From: Spirochaetia bacterium
GTDB taxonomy: Bacteria > Spirochaetota > Spirochaetia > Treponematales > Treponemataceae
DNA: 64,000 nucleotides
Assembly (NCBI GenBank): GCA_900769985.1
Contig: CAAGIS010000064.1
Span: 124,001-188,000, forward strand
Reading direction: 5' to 3'
A program made the position numbers and the translations under genes. Under the pieces are notes generated by a model. That model ran no database searches, had not been told where the DNA came from, and saw only the letters and a list, made by a program, of their open reading frames with translations. Positions 17,425 to 24,768 of the stretch are shown here, piece by piece; position 1 is the stretch's first letter; each line of letters starts with the position of its first letter.

Positions 17425-18615
17425 TTGCATATAGCAGTAATTTTAATAGTTACATTTTTAATAATCTTACTCATCACAAGGCTTATCCGCTTTTTTGGTC
17501 CTCAGATAAAATTCTGCACTGAAGGGCTGGATCAGAAGTTTTCTCTTTCAGAAATACTTACTTTATGGAAACTTGCCCGAATGTGCGATTTGGAAGAGCC
17601 GGTAACTTTATATTATTCTGTTCCGTCGCTGTCACGCTGCATAACTCATATTATTGAAGACTCGCAAGCAAAAGGAACTCAAGATTCACCTAAAGTGCAG
17701 GAGTTTCTTTCAAAGCTTTATAAATACCGTACGCGAATTGAACTTGACGCAGATCAGAAAAAAGGTCTTGATTCTACAAAACGTCTTGATAAAGGTCAGA
17801 AACTCAGGATTATTCTTTCAGGCAAAGGTCTGTTTGAATCTGAAATTTTAAACAACGGGCGAGATTTAATCATAAAGCTTCCGACTCAAAAAGGTGTATT
17901 AAAACTTAAAGGCGATGAGTGGACAGATCAGGAAATAAACGTATATCTCTGGCGAAAAGGCGATGCAAATTACGTTTTTGACTCCCGCGTCTTAAGCAGC
18001 GGTGTTTTTAACGGTCAGTCAGCGCTTTACATTACTCATTCAGAAAAAATGCTCAGGGCGCAGAAACGCCGCTCCGTAAGGTGTGAGTGTCATGTGCCGG
18101 CTCAGCTTTACATAATAAAAGAAAAAATCATTAATTATTCGACAATTGAAACAGCTCCAGGCTATCGTTGTGTACTCGAAGACATTTCAGAAGACGGTGC
18201 AATGATTAGAATCGGAGGAAAAGGAGTTGCAAACATAAACATAAAACTCCAGTTTGAACTTGAAAATTCGTTTATCATTATGTTCGGAACTATAAAGGCA
18301 GTTGAATACAACGCTTCAATCAATCAGTCACGGCTTCATTTTGAATGTGTACATGTAGACCCGGCAATGAAAAATTTTATCCTCAGTTTTGTCTACAAAG
18401 TAATTCCTGAAAAACAAAAAGAAATCCTTGAAGCTTTAAAGGAAACTGAAAACGATGCAAAAGCAGCCGGAGACAATCTTACAGACAAAAATGTATCTTC
18501 TGAGAAAAATGACGGTTTAAATAACAGTGAAACAATAAATGATGATACAGCTTCAGACGTAAATGATGTATCAGACGAGTCTGACCTTGATTTTCCGATT
18601 TCGGAAGATGTATAG
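17425..18615 (+). CDS. membrane-anchored PilZ-domain protein (c-di-GMP receptor)
   Basis: An N-terminal span (residues 3-23) anchors the protein. The PilZ domain carries both c-di-GMP-binding motifs: RRSVR at 215-219 and DISEDG at 253-258 (D-x-S-x-x-G), about 35 residues apart as expected. The upstream part (30-200) resembles the YcgR-N-like region of flagellar-brake proteins. The C-terminal 50 residues are acidic and low-complexity. The start is TTG at 17425, supported by GAGG 5 nt upstream and a TATAAT at 17402-17407. It probably links c-di-GMP level to motility or the envelope in this spirochaete; that role is inferred. Confidence 0.82.
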   Translation: MHIAVILIVTFLIILLITRLIRFFGPQIKFCTEGLDQKFSLSEILTLWKLARMCDLEEPVTLYYSVPSLSRCITHIIEDSQAKGTQDSPKVQEFLSKLYKYRTRIELDADQKKGLDSTKRLDKGQKLRIILSGKGLFESEILNNGRDLIIKLPTQKGVLKLKGDEWTDQEINVYLWRKGDANYVFDSRVLSSGVFNGQSALYITHSEKMLRAQKRRSVRCECHVPAQLYIIKEKIINYSTIETAPGYRCVLEDISEDGAMIRIGGKGVANINIKLQFELENSFIIMFGTIKAVEYNASINQSRLHFECVHVDPAMKNFILSFVYKVIPEKQKEILEALKETENDAKAAGDNLTDKNVSSEKNDGLNNSETINDDTASDVNDVSDESDLDFPISEDV

Positions 18616-18636
18616 CTTTTATCAGGAGAACGTATT

Positions 18637-19809
18637 ATGAAAAAAATTATTGCATTGTTATATCCTGTTTTTATTATTCTGATGCCGCTTTCTGCACAGT
18701 ATGCAGAAAATGATGCGGAAATAAAATTTATCAAAGGGAACATACAGGATAAAATTGAATGCGTAAAAGATACCGGCAATGACAGTTCTTCAAAAATTGC
18801 CGTAAAGGCACTAGATTTCATACTTGAAAATTTAGTATTACTGCAGAATGACAGAGATTTTGCAAGCCTTTCAGTTGCAAGTATTCTGGCATATCCTGTT
18901 TTAGAATTTGAAAATGAACCTGTTTTGACAGTACAAAAATTTGCCGCTGTTTTCTACAGACTTAAAGATGAAAACGTAAGGATAAGTACTCTTGAAAAAA
19001 TCATGACACTGTCAAAAAACTTAAAAAATGATGAAGCTGTCAAATTCGTAAATACTTATTTATATTCAGCAATGCAGGATAAAATCAGATATACAGCAGT
19101 AGAGCAGAAAGCTATACAGGTTTTATCTCAAATAGGAAATGACGAATCGTTTTTAATACTTTATCAGGCAATAAAAAATAATGTCTGGAACGATGCCTCT
19201 GTTGAACTGAGAAATTCAATTCTGAATTTGGCAGAAAATTCTGCAAGACAGATAAATGAAATAATTGCAAAGGCAGATTTTAAGGAAATGGAATTGATTT
19301 ATTCAATTTTCCTTAAAAATTCGCAGATTTCTTCAAGTTTTAAATCAGAAATGGCGGAAAATTTGCTAACAAATAGTATGATAATAGTCAGAGATTCTTC
19401 AAAGATATCAAAGGAAATTTCTGACTTTCAGCTGAACAACTGCAAAATCCTTTACGACAATAACTGGACAAGAAGTTCTGAACTTGTCTGCTCTTATTTT
19501 GAAGTTGCAAAAAGTCAGTTTACGGCTGGTTTTTTAACAGAAGAGGAATTCTGTCAGGTTATAAAATACGTAGAAAAAATATCGTCAAAAGATTCAGTCA
19601 GTATTTTTACCAGGTATCTTGGAGAACTTAACAAGGAGATGGACAACGGAAATCTCCCGGCAGTAAACATAGTTTCTGCTTTAATACAATCTCTTGGAGC
19701 TTTGGGTGACAAATCTGCATTTGACTGTCTTTTATACACGACTTATTTAAATTATCCTGAAAACATTGTTGCTCAGGCTCGAAGTGCACTTTCGAGTCTA
19801 AAATGGTAA
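18637..19809 (+). CDS. exported HEAT-repeat-like protein of unknown function
   Basis: A cleavable signal peptide is clear (residues 1-20, 'MKKIIALLYPVFIILMPLSAQ'). The remaining 370 residues are almost all amphipathic helices of about 35-40 residues each ('KIAVKALDFILENLVLL', 'YTAVEQKAIQVLSQIGNDESFLILYQAI', 'VVSALIQSLGALGDKSAFDCLLYTTYL'), as in HEAT or armadillo solenoids. No enzyme motif is seen. It lies 21 bp after the PilZ gene, preceded by AGGAG, and overlaps comEC by 7 bp, so the three genes form one operon. Confidence 0.7.
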   Translation: MKKIIALLYPVFIILMPLSAQYAENDAEIKFIKGNIQDKIECVKDTGNDSSSKIAVKALDFILENLVLLQNDRDFASLSVASILAYPVLEFENEPVLTVQKFAAVFYRLKDENVRISTLEKIMTLSKNLKNDEAVKFVNTYLYSAMQDKIRYTAVEQKAIQVLSQIGNDESFLILYQAIKNNVWNDASVELRNSILNLAENSARQINEIIAKADFKEMELIYSIFLKNSQISSSFKSEMAENLLTNSMIIVRDSSKISKEISDFQLNNCKILYDNNWTRSSELVCSYFEVAKSQFTAGFLTEEEFCQVIKYVEKISSKDSVSIFTRYLGELNKEMDNGNLPAVNIVSALIQSLGALGDKSAFDCLLYTTYLNYPENIVAQARSALSSLKW

Positions 19810-21071
19810 AAAAAAACATTGACTTTATTTTTCTCAGTTCTGTTATTCTTGCGGTGTGCGTTTATGCAAAAATAATTCCGTTACCGCAGAATAGTAAAAT
19901 TGAATCCCTTTTTTGTCCAGATGAAATTACAGTATTGGAAGGAACAATAGTCTCTAATCCTGTAAAAGTTTCTGACAAATATTATTCAGCACTGCTTAAA
20001 ACAAAAAGCTGCAAGAACTTAAAAAATTCATTTTCTTCCTGTAAGGGGTTGCAGACTGTGTTTATACCAGCTTCATTAATTGAAGCTCATTATCCCGGAA
20101 AATTATTTTCAAAAGCAGAAAACATAAACTCAAATATTCTGCCTGTCGAAAAAGGCATACAATTTTCTGCTGTTGTCAAAAACTCTGCATCAAAAACAGG
20201 TTCTTCATTTTTTATAGTTGAAAAAATAAATTCGAGTTATTTTGAAAAAACTTTCTTTAGCAAAATTAAAAAGAGCAGGGCGCTCTGCCGTATTCAATTT
20301 AAAAGGCTCATGTCATGCTGGGGTAAGGCCGGAAGCCTGCTTTTAGCATTACTTACAGGTTCAAGGGAATATCTTGAAAAATCATTCAGCAATTCTTTTA
20401 AATTTTCAGGTCTTTCGCATATTCTTGCGCTTTCTGGAATGCACCTGACTGCAATTTCTTCTCTTGCTGGAGTCATTGAAAAACGAACAGCATTAAAAAA
20501 AGCCGGGATATTAATTCAGTTTTCTGTCATTACTCTGTTCGTCTGGTTTGCAGGATTTTCTCCTTCGCTTTTAAGGGCGTTTATAACATATATTCTGCTT
20601 GCTTTATGTTCACTTTTTAACATAAAAATAAAAAGCCGCCTGTCTGTATTGTCGTGTACTTTTTTGATTCATTCAATAATTTCGCCATTAGATTTGTATA
20701 ATACCGGATTTCTGCTTTCTTACGGCGCTTTAAGCGGAATCTTACTTTTATCGCCTGTAATAAATTCTGCAACATCAAAATATATTCCTGCATCTATTTC
20801 TGACAGCCTGAGTGCTTCCATAAGCGCAAACTGCTTTACTTTTCCAGTATCAGTAAAAACTTTCGGTTTTTTCAGTCCTGCAGGAATAATCTGTACGCTG
20901 TTTGTTTCTCCTATAATCACGCTCTTTTTATACGCAGGAATCGTTTTAATACTCCTCTCGTTTTTATTTCCGCCAATCAGCCTTTTTTCAAACATCTTAC
21001 TAAACTGCGTATACAGCATAATAGAAAAAACCGTAAACTTATGGAGTTTCATTCCAGTCATCAAATTTTAA
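19803..21071 (+). CDS. comEC: ComEC/Rec2-family DNA-uptake channel protein, short form
   Basis: Membrane channel family that carries single-stranded DNA across the inner membrane in transformation. The competence-domain core is evident: 'LLALLTGSREYL', then 'FKFSGLSHILALSGMHLTAISSL' and 'SFSPSLLRAFITYILLALCSLFNIK' style helices. There are an N-terminal soluble (OB-like) region and about eight spans. At 422 aa it lacks the C-terminal metallo-beta-lactamase domain of Bacillus ComEC. The frame is not visibly broken, so this looks like a naturally short form. Whether uptake works here is unknown because no other competence genes are in view. The 78-bp array begins 8 nt after its stop. Confidence 0.82.
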   Translation: MVKKNIDFIFLSSVILAVCVYAKIIPLPQNSKIESLFCPDEITVLEGTIVSNPVKVSDKYYSALLKTKSCKNLKNSFSSCKGLQTVFIPASLIEAHYPGKLFSKAENINSNILPVEKGIQFSAVVKNSASKTGSSFFIVEKINSSYFEKTFFSKIKKSRALCRIQFKRLMSCWGKAGSLLLALLTGSREYLEKSFSNSFKFSGLSHILALSGMHLTAISSLAGVIEKRTALKKAGILIQFSVITLFVWFAGFSPSLLRAFITYILLALCSLFNIKIKSRLSVLSCTFLIHSIISPLDLYNTGFLLSYGALSGILLLSPVINSATSKYIPASISDSLSASISANCFTFPVSVKTFGFFSPAGIICTLFVSPIITLFLYAGIVLILLSFLFPPISLFSNILLNCVYSIIEKTVNLWSFIPVIKF

Positions 21072-21078
21072 TTCCATC

Positions 21079-21353
21079 CGAGTTAAATCCATGTTTGTAA
21101 ACAATTGAAATCTACAAACACTGACATAGAGTTTTGCCCATGCAAAACTCGTAGCGCGAGTTAAATCCATGTTTGTAAACAACTGAAATCTACAAACACT
21201 GACATAGAGTTTTGCCCATGCAAAACTCGTAGCGCGAGTTAAATCCATGTTTGTAAACAATTGAAATCTACAAACACTGACATAGAGTTTTGCCCATGCA
21301 AAACTCGTAGCGCGAGTTAAATTCATGTTTGTAAACAATTGAAATTTACGAGC
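21079..21353 (+). repeat. 78-bp tandem repeat array, about 3.5 copies
   Basis: Near-identical units start at 21079, 21157, 21235 and 21313 (last one partial), each exactly 78 bp apart. Each unit contains a perfect hairpin GAGTTTTGC-ccat-GCAAAACTC, a second stem TGTTTGTA...TACAAACA, and a short CTCG-tagcg-CGAG stem at the junction. The array ends in TTTACGAGCGCC, as does the related element at 1271. It fills most of the 375-bp gap between comEC and rpsF. Because 78 is a multiple of 3, the minus strand reads through as a 26-residue repeating peptide, which I take as incidental. Confidence 0.92.
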
Positions 21354-21358
21354 GCCCA

Positions 21359-21388
21359 TTGACCAAAAATACCTTTTTCTGCTATTAT
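21359..21388 (+). promoter_or_regulatory. rpsF operon promoter
   Basis: TTGACC (21359-21364), an 18-nt spacer and TATTAT (21383-21388). The -35 box starts 2 nt after the end of the repeat array. The predicted start near 21395 gives a leader of about 50 nt. Confidence 0.65.
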
Positions 21389-21406
21389 TAACAGACTAAC
21401 CCCCTT

Positions 21407-21426
21407 GAAACTATGTATATAGTTTC
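21407..21426 (+). promoter_or_regulatory. Leader hairpin before rpsF
   Basis: An 8-bp perfect stem (GAAACTAT / ATAGTTTC) with a 4-nt loop lies in the short rpsF leader, ending 11 nt before the AGGAG site. S6-S18 autoregulation through a leader hairpin is known in many bacteria. I could not match the known S6-S18 motif with confidence, so this is only a candidate site. Confidence 0.45.
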
Positions 21427-21446
21427 CATGACCATAAGGAGAAATT

Positions 21447-21731
21447 ATGAGAAAGTATGAACTTATGACTATCTTCCCATTAGATGAAGATAAGTATAAG
21501 AAAGGTTCAGATGCTGTACGCGCTGTCCTTTCTCAATTTGGTGCCGAAATCGAAAAAGAAGAACCTTTCGGCGATCGTGATCTTACATACGTTGTAAAAA
21601 AACAGAAAAGAGGTCGCTTTGTTCTGTTTAATATCAAAGTAAATCCTGGAAAACTCGTAGAAATTGATACTCAGTTCAAATTGAATCCTGAACTTATCAA
21701 ATACATGTTTGTACAGATTGAAGAAAAATAA
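21447..21731 (+). CDS. rpsF: 30S ribosomal protein S6
   Basis: Small-subunit protein that pairs with S18 on 16S rRNA. 'MRKYELMTIFPLDED' is the typical N-terminus, and 'GDRDLTYVVKKQKRGRFVLFNIKVNP' with 'LNPELIKYMFVQIEE' are conserved beta-strand and helix segments. Length 94 aa is normal. AAGGAG lies 7 nt before the ATG. It is the first gene of the rpsF-ssb-rpsR-rplI-dnaB operon. Confidence 0.96.
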   Translation: MRKYELMTIFPLDEDKYKKGSDAVRAVLSQFGAEIEKEEPFGDRDLTYVVKKQKRGRFVLFNIKVNPGKLVEIDTQFKLNPELIKYMFVQIEEK

Positions 21732-21773
21732 GTTTCTATCTATTCCGCAGAACATTTTTTAAGGAGGATGTTT

Positions 21774-22265
21774 ATGACAGATGTAAACCGTGTAAATATA
21801 ATAGGACGACTTACTCGTGATATTGCTTCAGATGAGCGTTCTTTTGCATATCTTCCGAATGGAACTGCAAGAGCAAATGTGAGCATCGCAGTAAACAGAA
21901 GCCGTAAAAATGGTGATCAGTGGGTAGATGAAGTAAGTTACTTTGATGTAACTATTTGGGGTAAGACAGCAGAAAATTTAAAGCCATATTTAACTAAAGG
22001 CAAGCAAATTGCTGTTGATGGTTATCTGAGACAAGACCGTTGGGAAAAAGACGGTCAAAAAAACAGCCGTATTGTAATTATTGCAGAGAATGTCCAGTTA
22101 TTAGGCGGAAAATCGGAAAACGGAGGTGGTTTTGATCAGCCATCAGGGGGTTTTGCTCCGAAATTCCAGCCAAGACAGACAGCTCCAATGACCAATGCGC
22201 CGTCTCCAATGGACGATATTCCATACGGAGAAGATAACACTTTCCCTGAAGATATTCCGTTTTAA
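21774..22265 (+). CDS. ssb: single-stranded DNA-binding protein
   Basis: OB-fold protein that coats single-stranded DNA in replication and repair. Residues 1-110 form the OB domain ('NRVNIIGRLTRD', 'VDEVSYFDVTIWGKTAENLKPYLTKGKQIAVDGYL'). A Gly/Pro/Gln-rich linker leads to an acidic tail ending in EDIPF, the usual partner-docking peptide. I chose the ATG at 21774 over the one at 21768 because AAGGAGG then has a 6-nt spacing, whereas the earlier ATG touches it. It sits between rpsF and rpsR as in many bacteria. Confidence 0.96.
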   Translation: MTDVNRVNIIGRLTRDIASDERSFAYLPNGTARANVSIAVNRSRKNGDQWVDEVSYFDVTIWGKTAENLKPYLTKGKQIAVDGYLRQDRWEKDGQKNSRIVIIAENVQLLGGKSENGGGFDQPSGGFAPKFQPRQTAPMTNAPSPMDDIPYGEDNTFPEDIPF

Positions 22266-22281
22266 TTAATAGGAGATTATT

Positions 22282-22620
22282 ATGTCAGACGAAACAATTG
22301 ATACACAGTCTGTAGAAGATAAAGATCAGGCAATGATGGAAAGCAGCGAAGTTAATCTTGCAGAAGCAGGACGTGAAGGCGAAAGCCGCATGGCTCGCGG
22401 AAAAGGAAAAACTTTCTTTAGAAAAAAAGTATGCCGTTTCTGTGCTAACAAAGCAAAAATCGATTACAAAGATGCAGACGGACTTCGCCGCTTCACAACA
22501 GAAAGAGGAAAGATTCTTCCTCGCCGTATTACAGGAACTTGTGCAAAACACCAGAGAGAACTTGCCCGAGAAATCAAAAGAGCACGTTCAATTTGTCTTT
22601 TGCCGTTTGTTGCTGACTAG
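22282..22620 (+). CDS. rpsR: 30S ribosomal protein S18 with N-terminal extension
   Basis: The conserved S18 core occupies the C-terminal 70 residues: 'KVCRFCANKAKIDYKDADGLRRFTTERGKILPRRITGTCAKHQRELAREIKRARSICLLPF'. About 40 acidic and polar N-terminal residues precede it. Length 112 aa compares with about 75 in E. coli. The core contains two Cys in a CxxC pair and another Cys before KHQ, suggesting a zinc-type S18. The gene is 16 bp after ssb with its own AGGAG site. Confidence 0.95.
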   Translation: MSDETIDTQSVEDKDQAMMESSEVNLAEAGREGESRMARGKGKTFFRKKVCRFCANKAKIDYKDADGLRRFTTERGKILPRRITGTCAKHQRELAREIKRARSICLLPFVAD

Positions 22621-22634
22621 TTTTTTTAATATTT

Positions 22635-22686
22635 AGGTATTACGATCCAACTCCTGGTGACGTAATGCCTTATAATAATAGGAGTT
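22635..22686 (+). promoter_or_regulatory. Possible SD-sequestering hairpin/pseudoknot before rplI
   Basis: A 10-bp stem (AGGTATTACG at 22635-22644 with CGTAATGCCT at 22661-22670, one G-U pair) encloses a 16-nt loop. The loop contains AACTCCT (22649-22655), perfectly complementary to AGGAGTT (22680-22686), the rplI Shine-Dalgarno 4 nt before its ATG. This would form an H-type pseudoknot that hides the ribosome site. Binding partner and effect are unknown. Confidence 0.55.
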
Positions 22687-22690
22687 TGAA

Positions 22691-23218
22691 ATGAAAGTCA
22701 TTCTTAACGCTGACGTTAAACACCTTGGAGAAGAAGGTGATGTAAAGACTGTTGCAAACGGATATTACCGCAACTTTCTTTTTCCTCGCAAATTAGCTGT
22801 TCCTTATAACGAAGCTACTGTTGCATATTTTGAATCTCGCAAAGCAGAAATCGAAGCAAAAAAAGAAGCTAAAAGAGCTGCTTCTGCAAGCCTCAAGGAA
22901 AAACTTGAATCACTTGCTCTTGAAATTTCTGTTCCTGCAGGAAGCAATGGAAAACTGTATGGTGCCGTAACTTCACAGTCAGTTATGGACTTGCTTGCAA
23001 AAGAAGGTTTTGAAATCGAACGCAAAAAGATTGAAATTCCTGGAGTTACAATCAAGACAACAGGTAATTACAAAATTACAATTAAATTGTATGAAGCTCA
23101 GACTGCAGAAGTTCATCTTAATGTAAAACCACAGGAAGAAAAAACAGAAGGAACTCCTGCTGCTGCCAAAAAAACAGAAAAAAAAGCTGAATCTCCAAAA
23201 GAAGAAAAGGCAGAATAA
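22691..23218 (+). CDS. rplI: 50S ribosomal protein L9
   Basis: Large-subunit protein with two domains on a long helix. The N-terminal signature is 'MKVILNADVKHLGEEGDVKTVANGYYRNFLFPRKLA'. The C-terminal RNA-binding domain includes 'GKLYGAVTSQSVMDLL' and 'IEIPGVTIKTTGNYKITIKL'. About 30 extra Lys/Glu/Ala-rich residues extend the C-terminus, giving 175 aa against about 150 in E. coli. The 70-bp gap before it holds the hairpin described above. Confidence 0.96.
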   Translation: MKVILNADVKHLGEEGDVKTVANGYYRNFLFPRKLAVPYNEATVAYFESRKAEIEAKKEAKRAASASLKEKLESLALEISVPAGSNGKLYGAVTSQSVMDLLAKEGFEIERKKIEIPGVTIKTTGNYKITIKLYEAQTAEVHLNVKPQEEKTEGTPAAAKKTEKKAESPKEEKAE

Positions 23219-23237
23219 TAACTGTTTTTTTAATTTT

Positions 23238-23272
23238 GTAAAGCCGGATTTTATTTTGAAATCCGGCTTTAC
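23238..23272 (+). terminator. Hairpin between rplI and dnaB
   Basis: A 14-bp perfect stem (23238-23251 with 23259-23272) with a 7-nt loop and a GC-rich centre (GCCGG/CCGGC). It lacks a uridine run directly after the stem, so it may be an RNA-stabilising or partial terminator that lowers dnaB expression relative to the ribosomal genes. Confidence 0.6.
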
Positions 23273-23343
23273 TTGTCTAAAGGGAAATTTAGCAGAGAAA
23301 GTTCCCGGTAAACTTTCTAACTGGCTTTTTGGAGATATTTTAA

Positions 23344-24678
23344 ATGCCTTATAATGAATTAAAAGACAAAGTTCCTCCTCATAATCTGGAAGCAGAGCAG
23401 GCAACGCTCGGTGCGCTGTTATTGAACTGGGATGCCGTTTCAAATGTAATTTCTTTATTAGACTCTCAGAAATTTTATTCTTATCAGAACAGATTGATAT
23501 ACGAAGCAATGATTTCGTTATTCCGTCAGAACATTCACGGAGATACACTTGCTTTAATCAATGAACTTACAAAAACAGGAAAACTTGAAGAAGCAGGCGG
23601 AGCTGCGTACATAGCTTCGCTTACAGATTTAGTTCCGACAGCTGCTAATGTTGAATTTTATGCAAAAATAGTTTTAGACCAGTCAATCAGGCGCGAATTA
23701 ATAAAAATTTCGCAGGACTTAAAATTAAATGCCTTTGATGAAACAAAAGAAAGCCGCAGCATAATTGAAGAAGCAGAAAAACTTATTTTCACTTTATCAG
23801 ATAAAAATCAGACTACAAAAGTTTATGGAATGCAGGAAATCATAAACAGAACCATAAAAACAATTGATGAACATTATAAAAACAAAAGCAGTTTTACAGG
23901 AATTCCGACAGGATTTGGACAGCTTGATACGATGACAAGCGGTTTTCAGAATTCTGAACTTATAATTCTTGGAGCACGTCCGTCTATAGGAAAAACTGCA
24001 ATGGCTCTTTCAATGATGGAACATATTGCAATTGACCAGAAAATCCCGTGTGGATTTTTCAGTCTTGAAATGTCGTACGAGATGATAGGGCAGAGGCTGT
24101 TAAGTCAGACTGCAAGAATTCCTGGTCATAAAATAAAAAGTGGAATGTTAAGACAGGACGATTTTGTAAAACTACAAAATGCAGCAGGCAGGTGTTTTCA
24201 GGCACCGCTTTATATTGTTGATGTTCCAAACATGCCGTTGCTTGATTTAAAAGCTATGGCACGGCGGCTTGTAGTAAATCAAGGTGTAAAAATAATTTTC
24301 ATTGACTATATAGGACTTATTTCTACTGATAATCCAAACGCACAAGTGTGGGAACAAGTTTCTGAAATTTCAAAATCACTCAAAGCTTTAGCCCGTGAAC
24401 TTGGTATTCCTATTGTAGCACTCTGTCAGGTTGCCCGCGATGCAGAAGGTTCTGAACCAACTCTTGCACAACTTCGCGGTTCTGGAAGTATTGAACAGGA
24501 TGCCGATGTAGTTATGTTCCTTCACCGCGACAGGAATAAAACTGCCGACCAGACAGATCCTGTACAGGATGCAAAACTTATTGTTGCAAAACAGAGAAAC
24601 GGTCCTACAGGAGATATAGAAATACTCTTCCTTTCCGGTTATACGAAATTTGAAAATAAAATAAAAGATGAACAGTAA
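23344..24678 (+). CDS. dnaB: replicative DNA helicase
   Basis: Hexameric 5'-3' helicase of the replication fork. The N-terminal domain starts 'VPPHNLEAEQATLGALLLN'. Walker A is GARPSIGKT at 210-218, Walker B is in 'VKIIFIDYIGLI', and the DnaB motifs 'RGSGSIEQDADVVMFLHRD' and 'LIVAKQRNGPTG' follow. Length 444 aa is standard and no intein is present. It is the last gene of the operon, followed by a strong terminator. Confidence 0.97.
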   Translation: MPYNELKDKVPPHNLEAEQATLGALLLNWDAVSNVISLLDSQKFYSYQNRLIYEAMISLFRQNIHGDTLALINELTKTGKLEEAGGAAYIASLTDLVPTAANVEFYAKIVLDQSIRRELIKISQDLKLNAFDETKESRSIIEEAEKLIFTLSDKNQTTKVYGMQEIINRTIKTIDEHYKNKSSFTGIPTGFGQLDTMTSGFQNSELIILGARPSIGKTAMALSMMEHIAIDQKIPCGFFSLEMSYEMIGQRLLSQTARIPGHKIKSGMLRQDDFVKLQNAAGRCFQAPLYIVDVPNMPLLDLKAMARRLVVNQGVKIIFIDYIGLISTDNPNAQVWEQVSEISKSLKALARELGIPIVALCQVARDAEGSEPTLAQLRGSGSIEQDADVVMFLHRDRNKTADQTDPVQDAKLIVAKQRNGPTGDIEILFLSGYTKFENKIKDEQ

Positions 24679-24699
24679 AATACTTTTTTCTTTTTATAA

Positions 24700-24755
24700 A
24701 ACAAGTTTAATGCTCGTGGCAAAGTGCCGTAAAAAGCATTAAACCTGTTTTTTTT
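24700..24755 (+). terminator. dnaB terminator
   Basis: Long stem AACA..GTTTAATGCT pairing with AGCATTAAAC..TGTT, with a small internal GGC/GCC hairpin in the loop, directly followed by eight T residues. It is a good rho-independent terminator on the plus strand that ends 13 nt before the 3' end of the convergent P83/100 gene. Confidence 0.8.
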
Positions 24756-24768
24756 GCCTGATGGAAAG

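Noticed and set aside
21079..21353. CRISPR array
   Set aside because: The units are contiguous and near-identical over their full 78 bp, with no unique spacers and no cas genes.
21079..21353. Integron attC sites
   Set aside because: GTTAAAT matches the loose GTTRRRY consensus, and treponemes can have integrons. But no RYYYAAC partner, no full-length imperfect hairpin and no cassette ORFs or integrase are seen.
21039..21359. Minus-strand open frame encoding a 26-residue repeating peptide across the 78-bp array
   Set aside because: The period is a multiple of 3, so the frame stays open by chance. There is no Shine-Dalgarno, the related 79-bp copy at 1279 breaks the frame, and the conserved part is the hairpins rather than codons.
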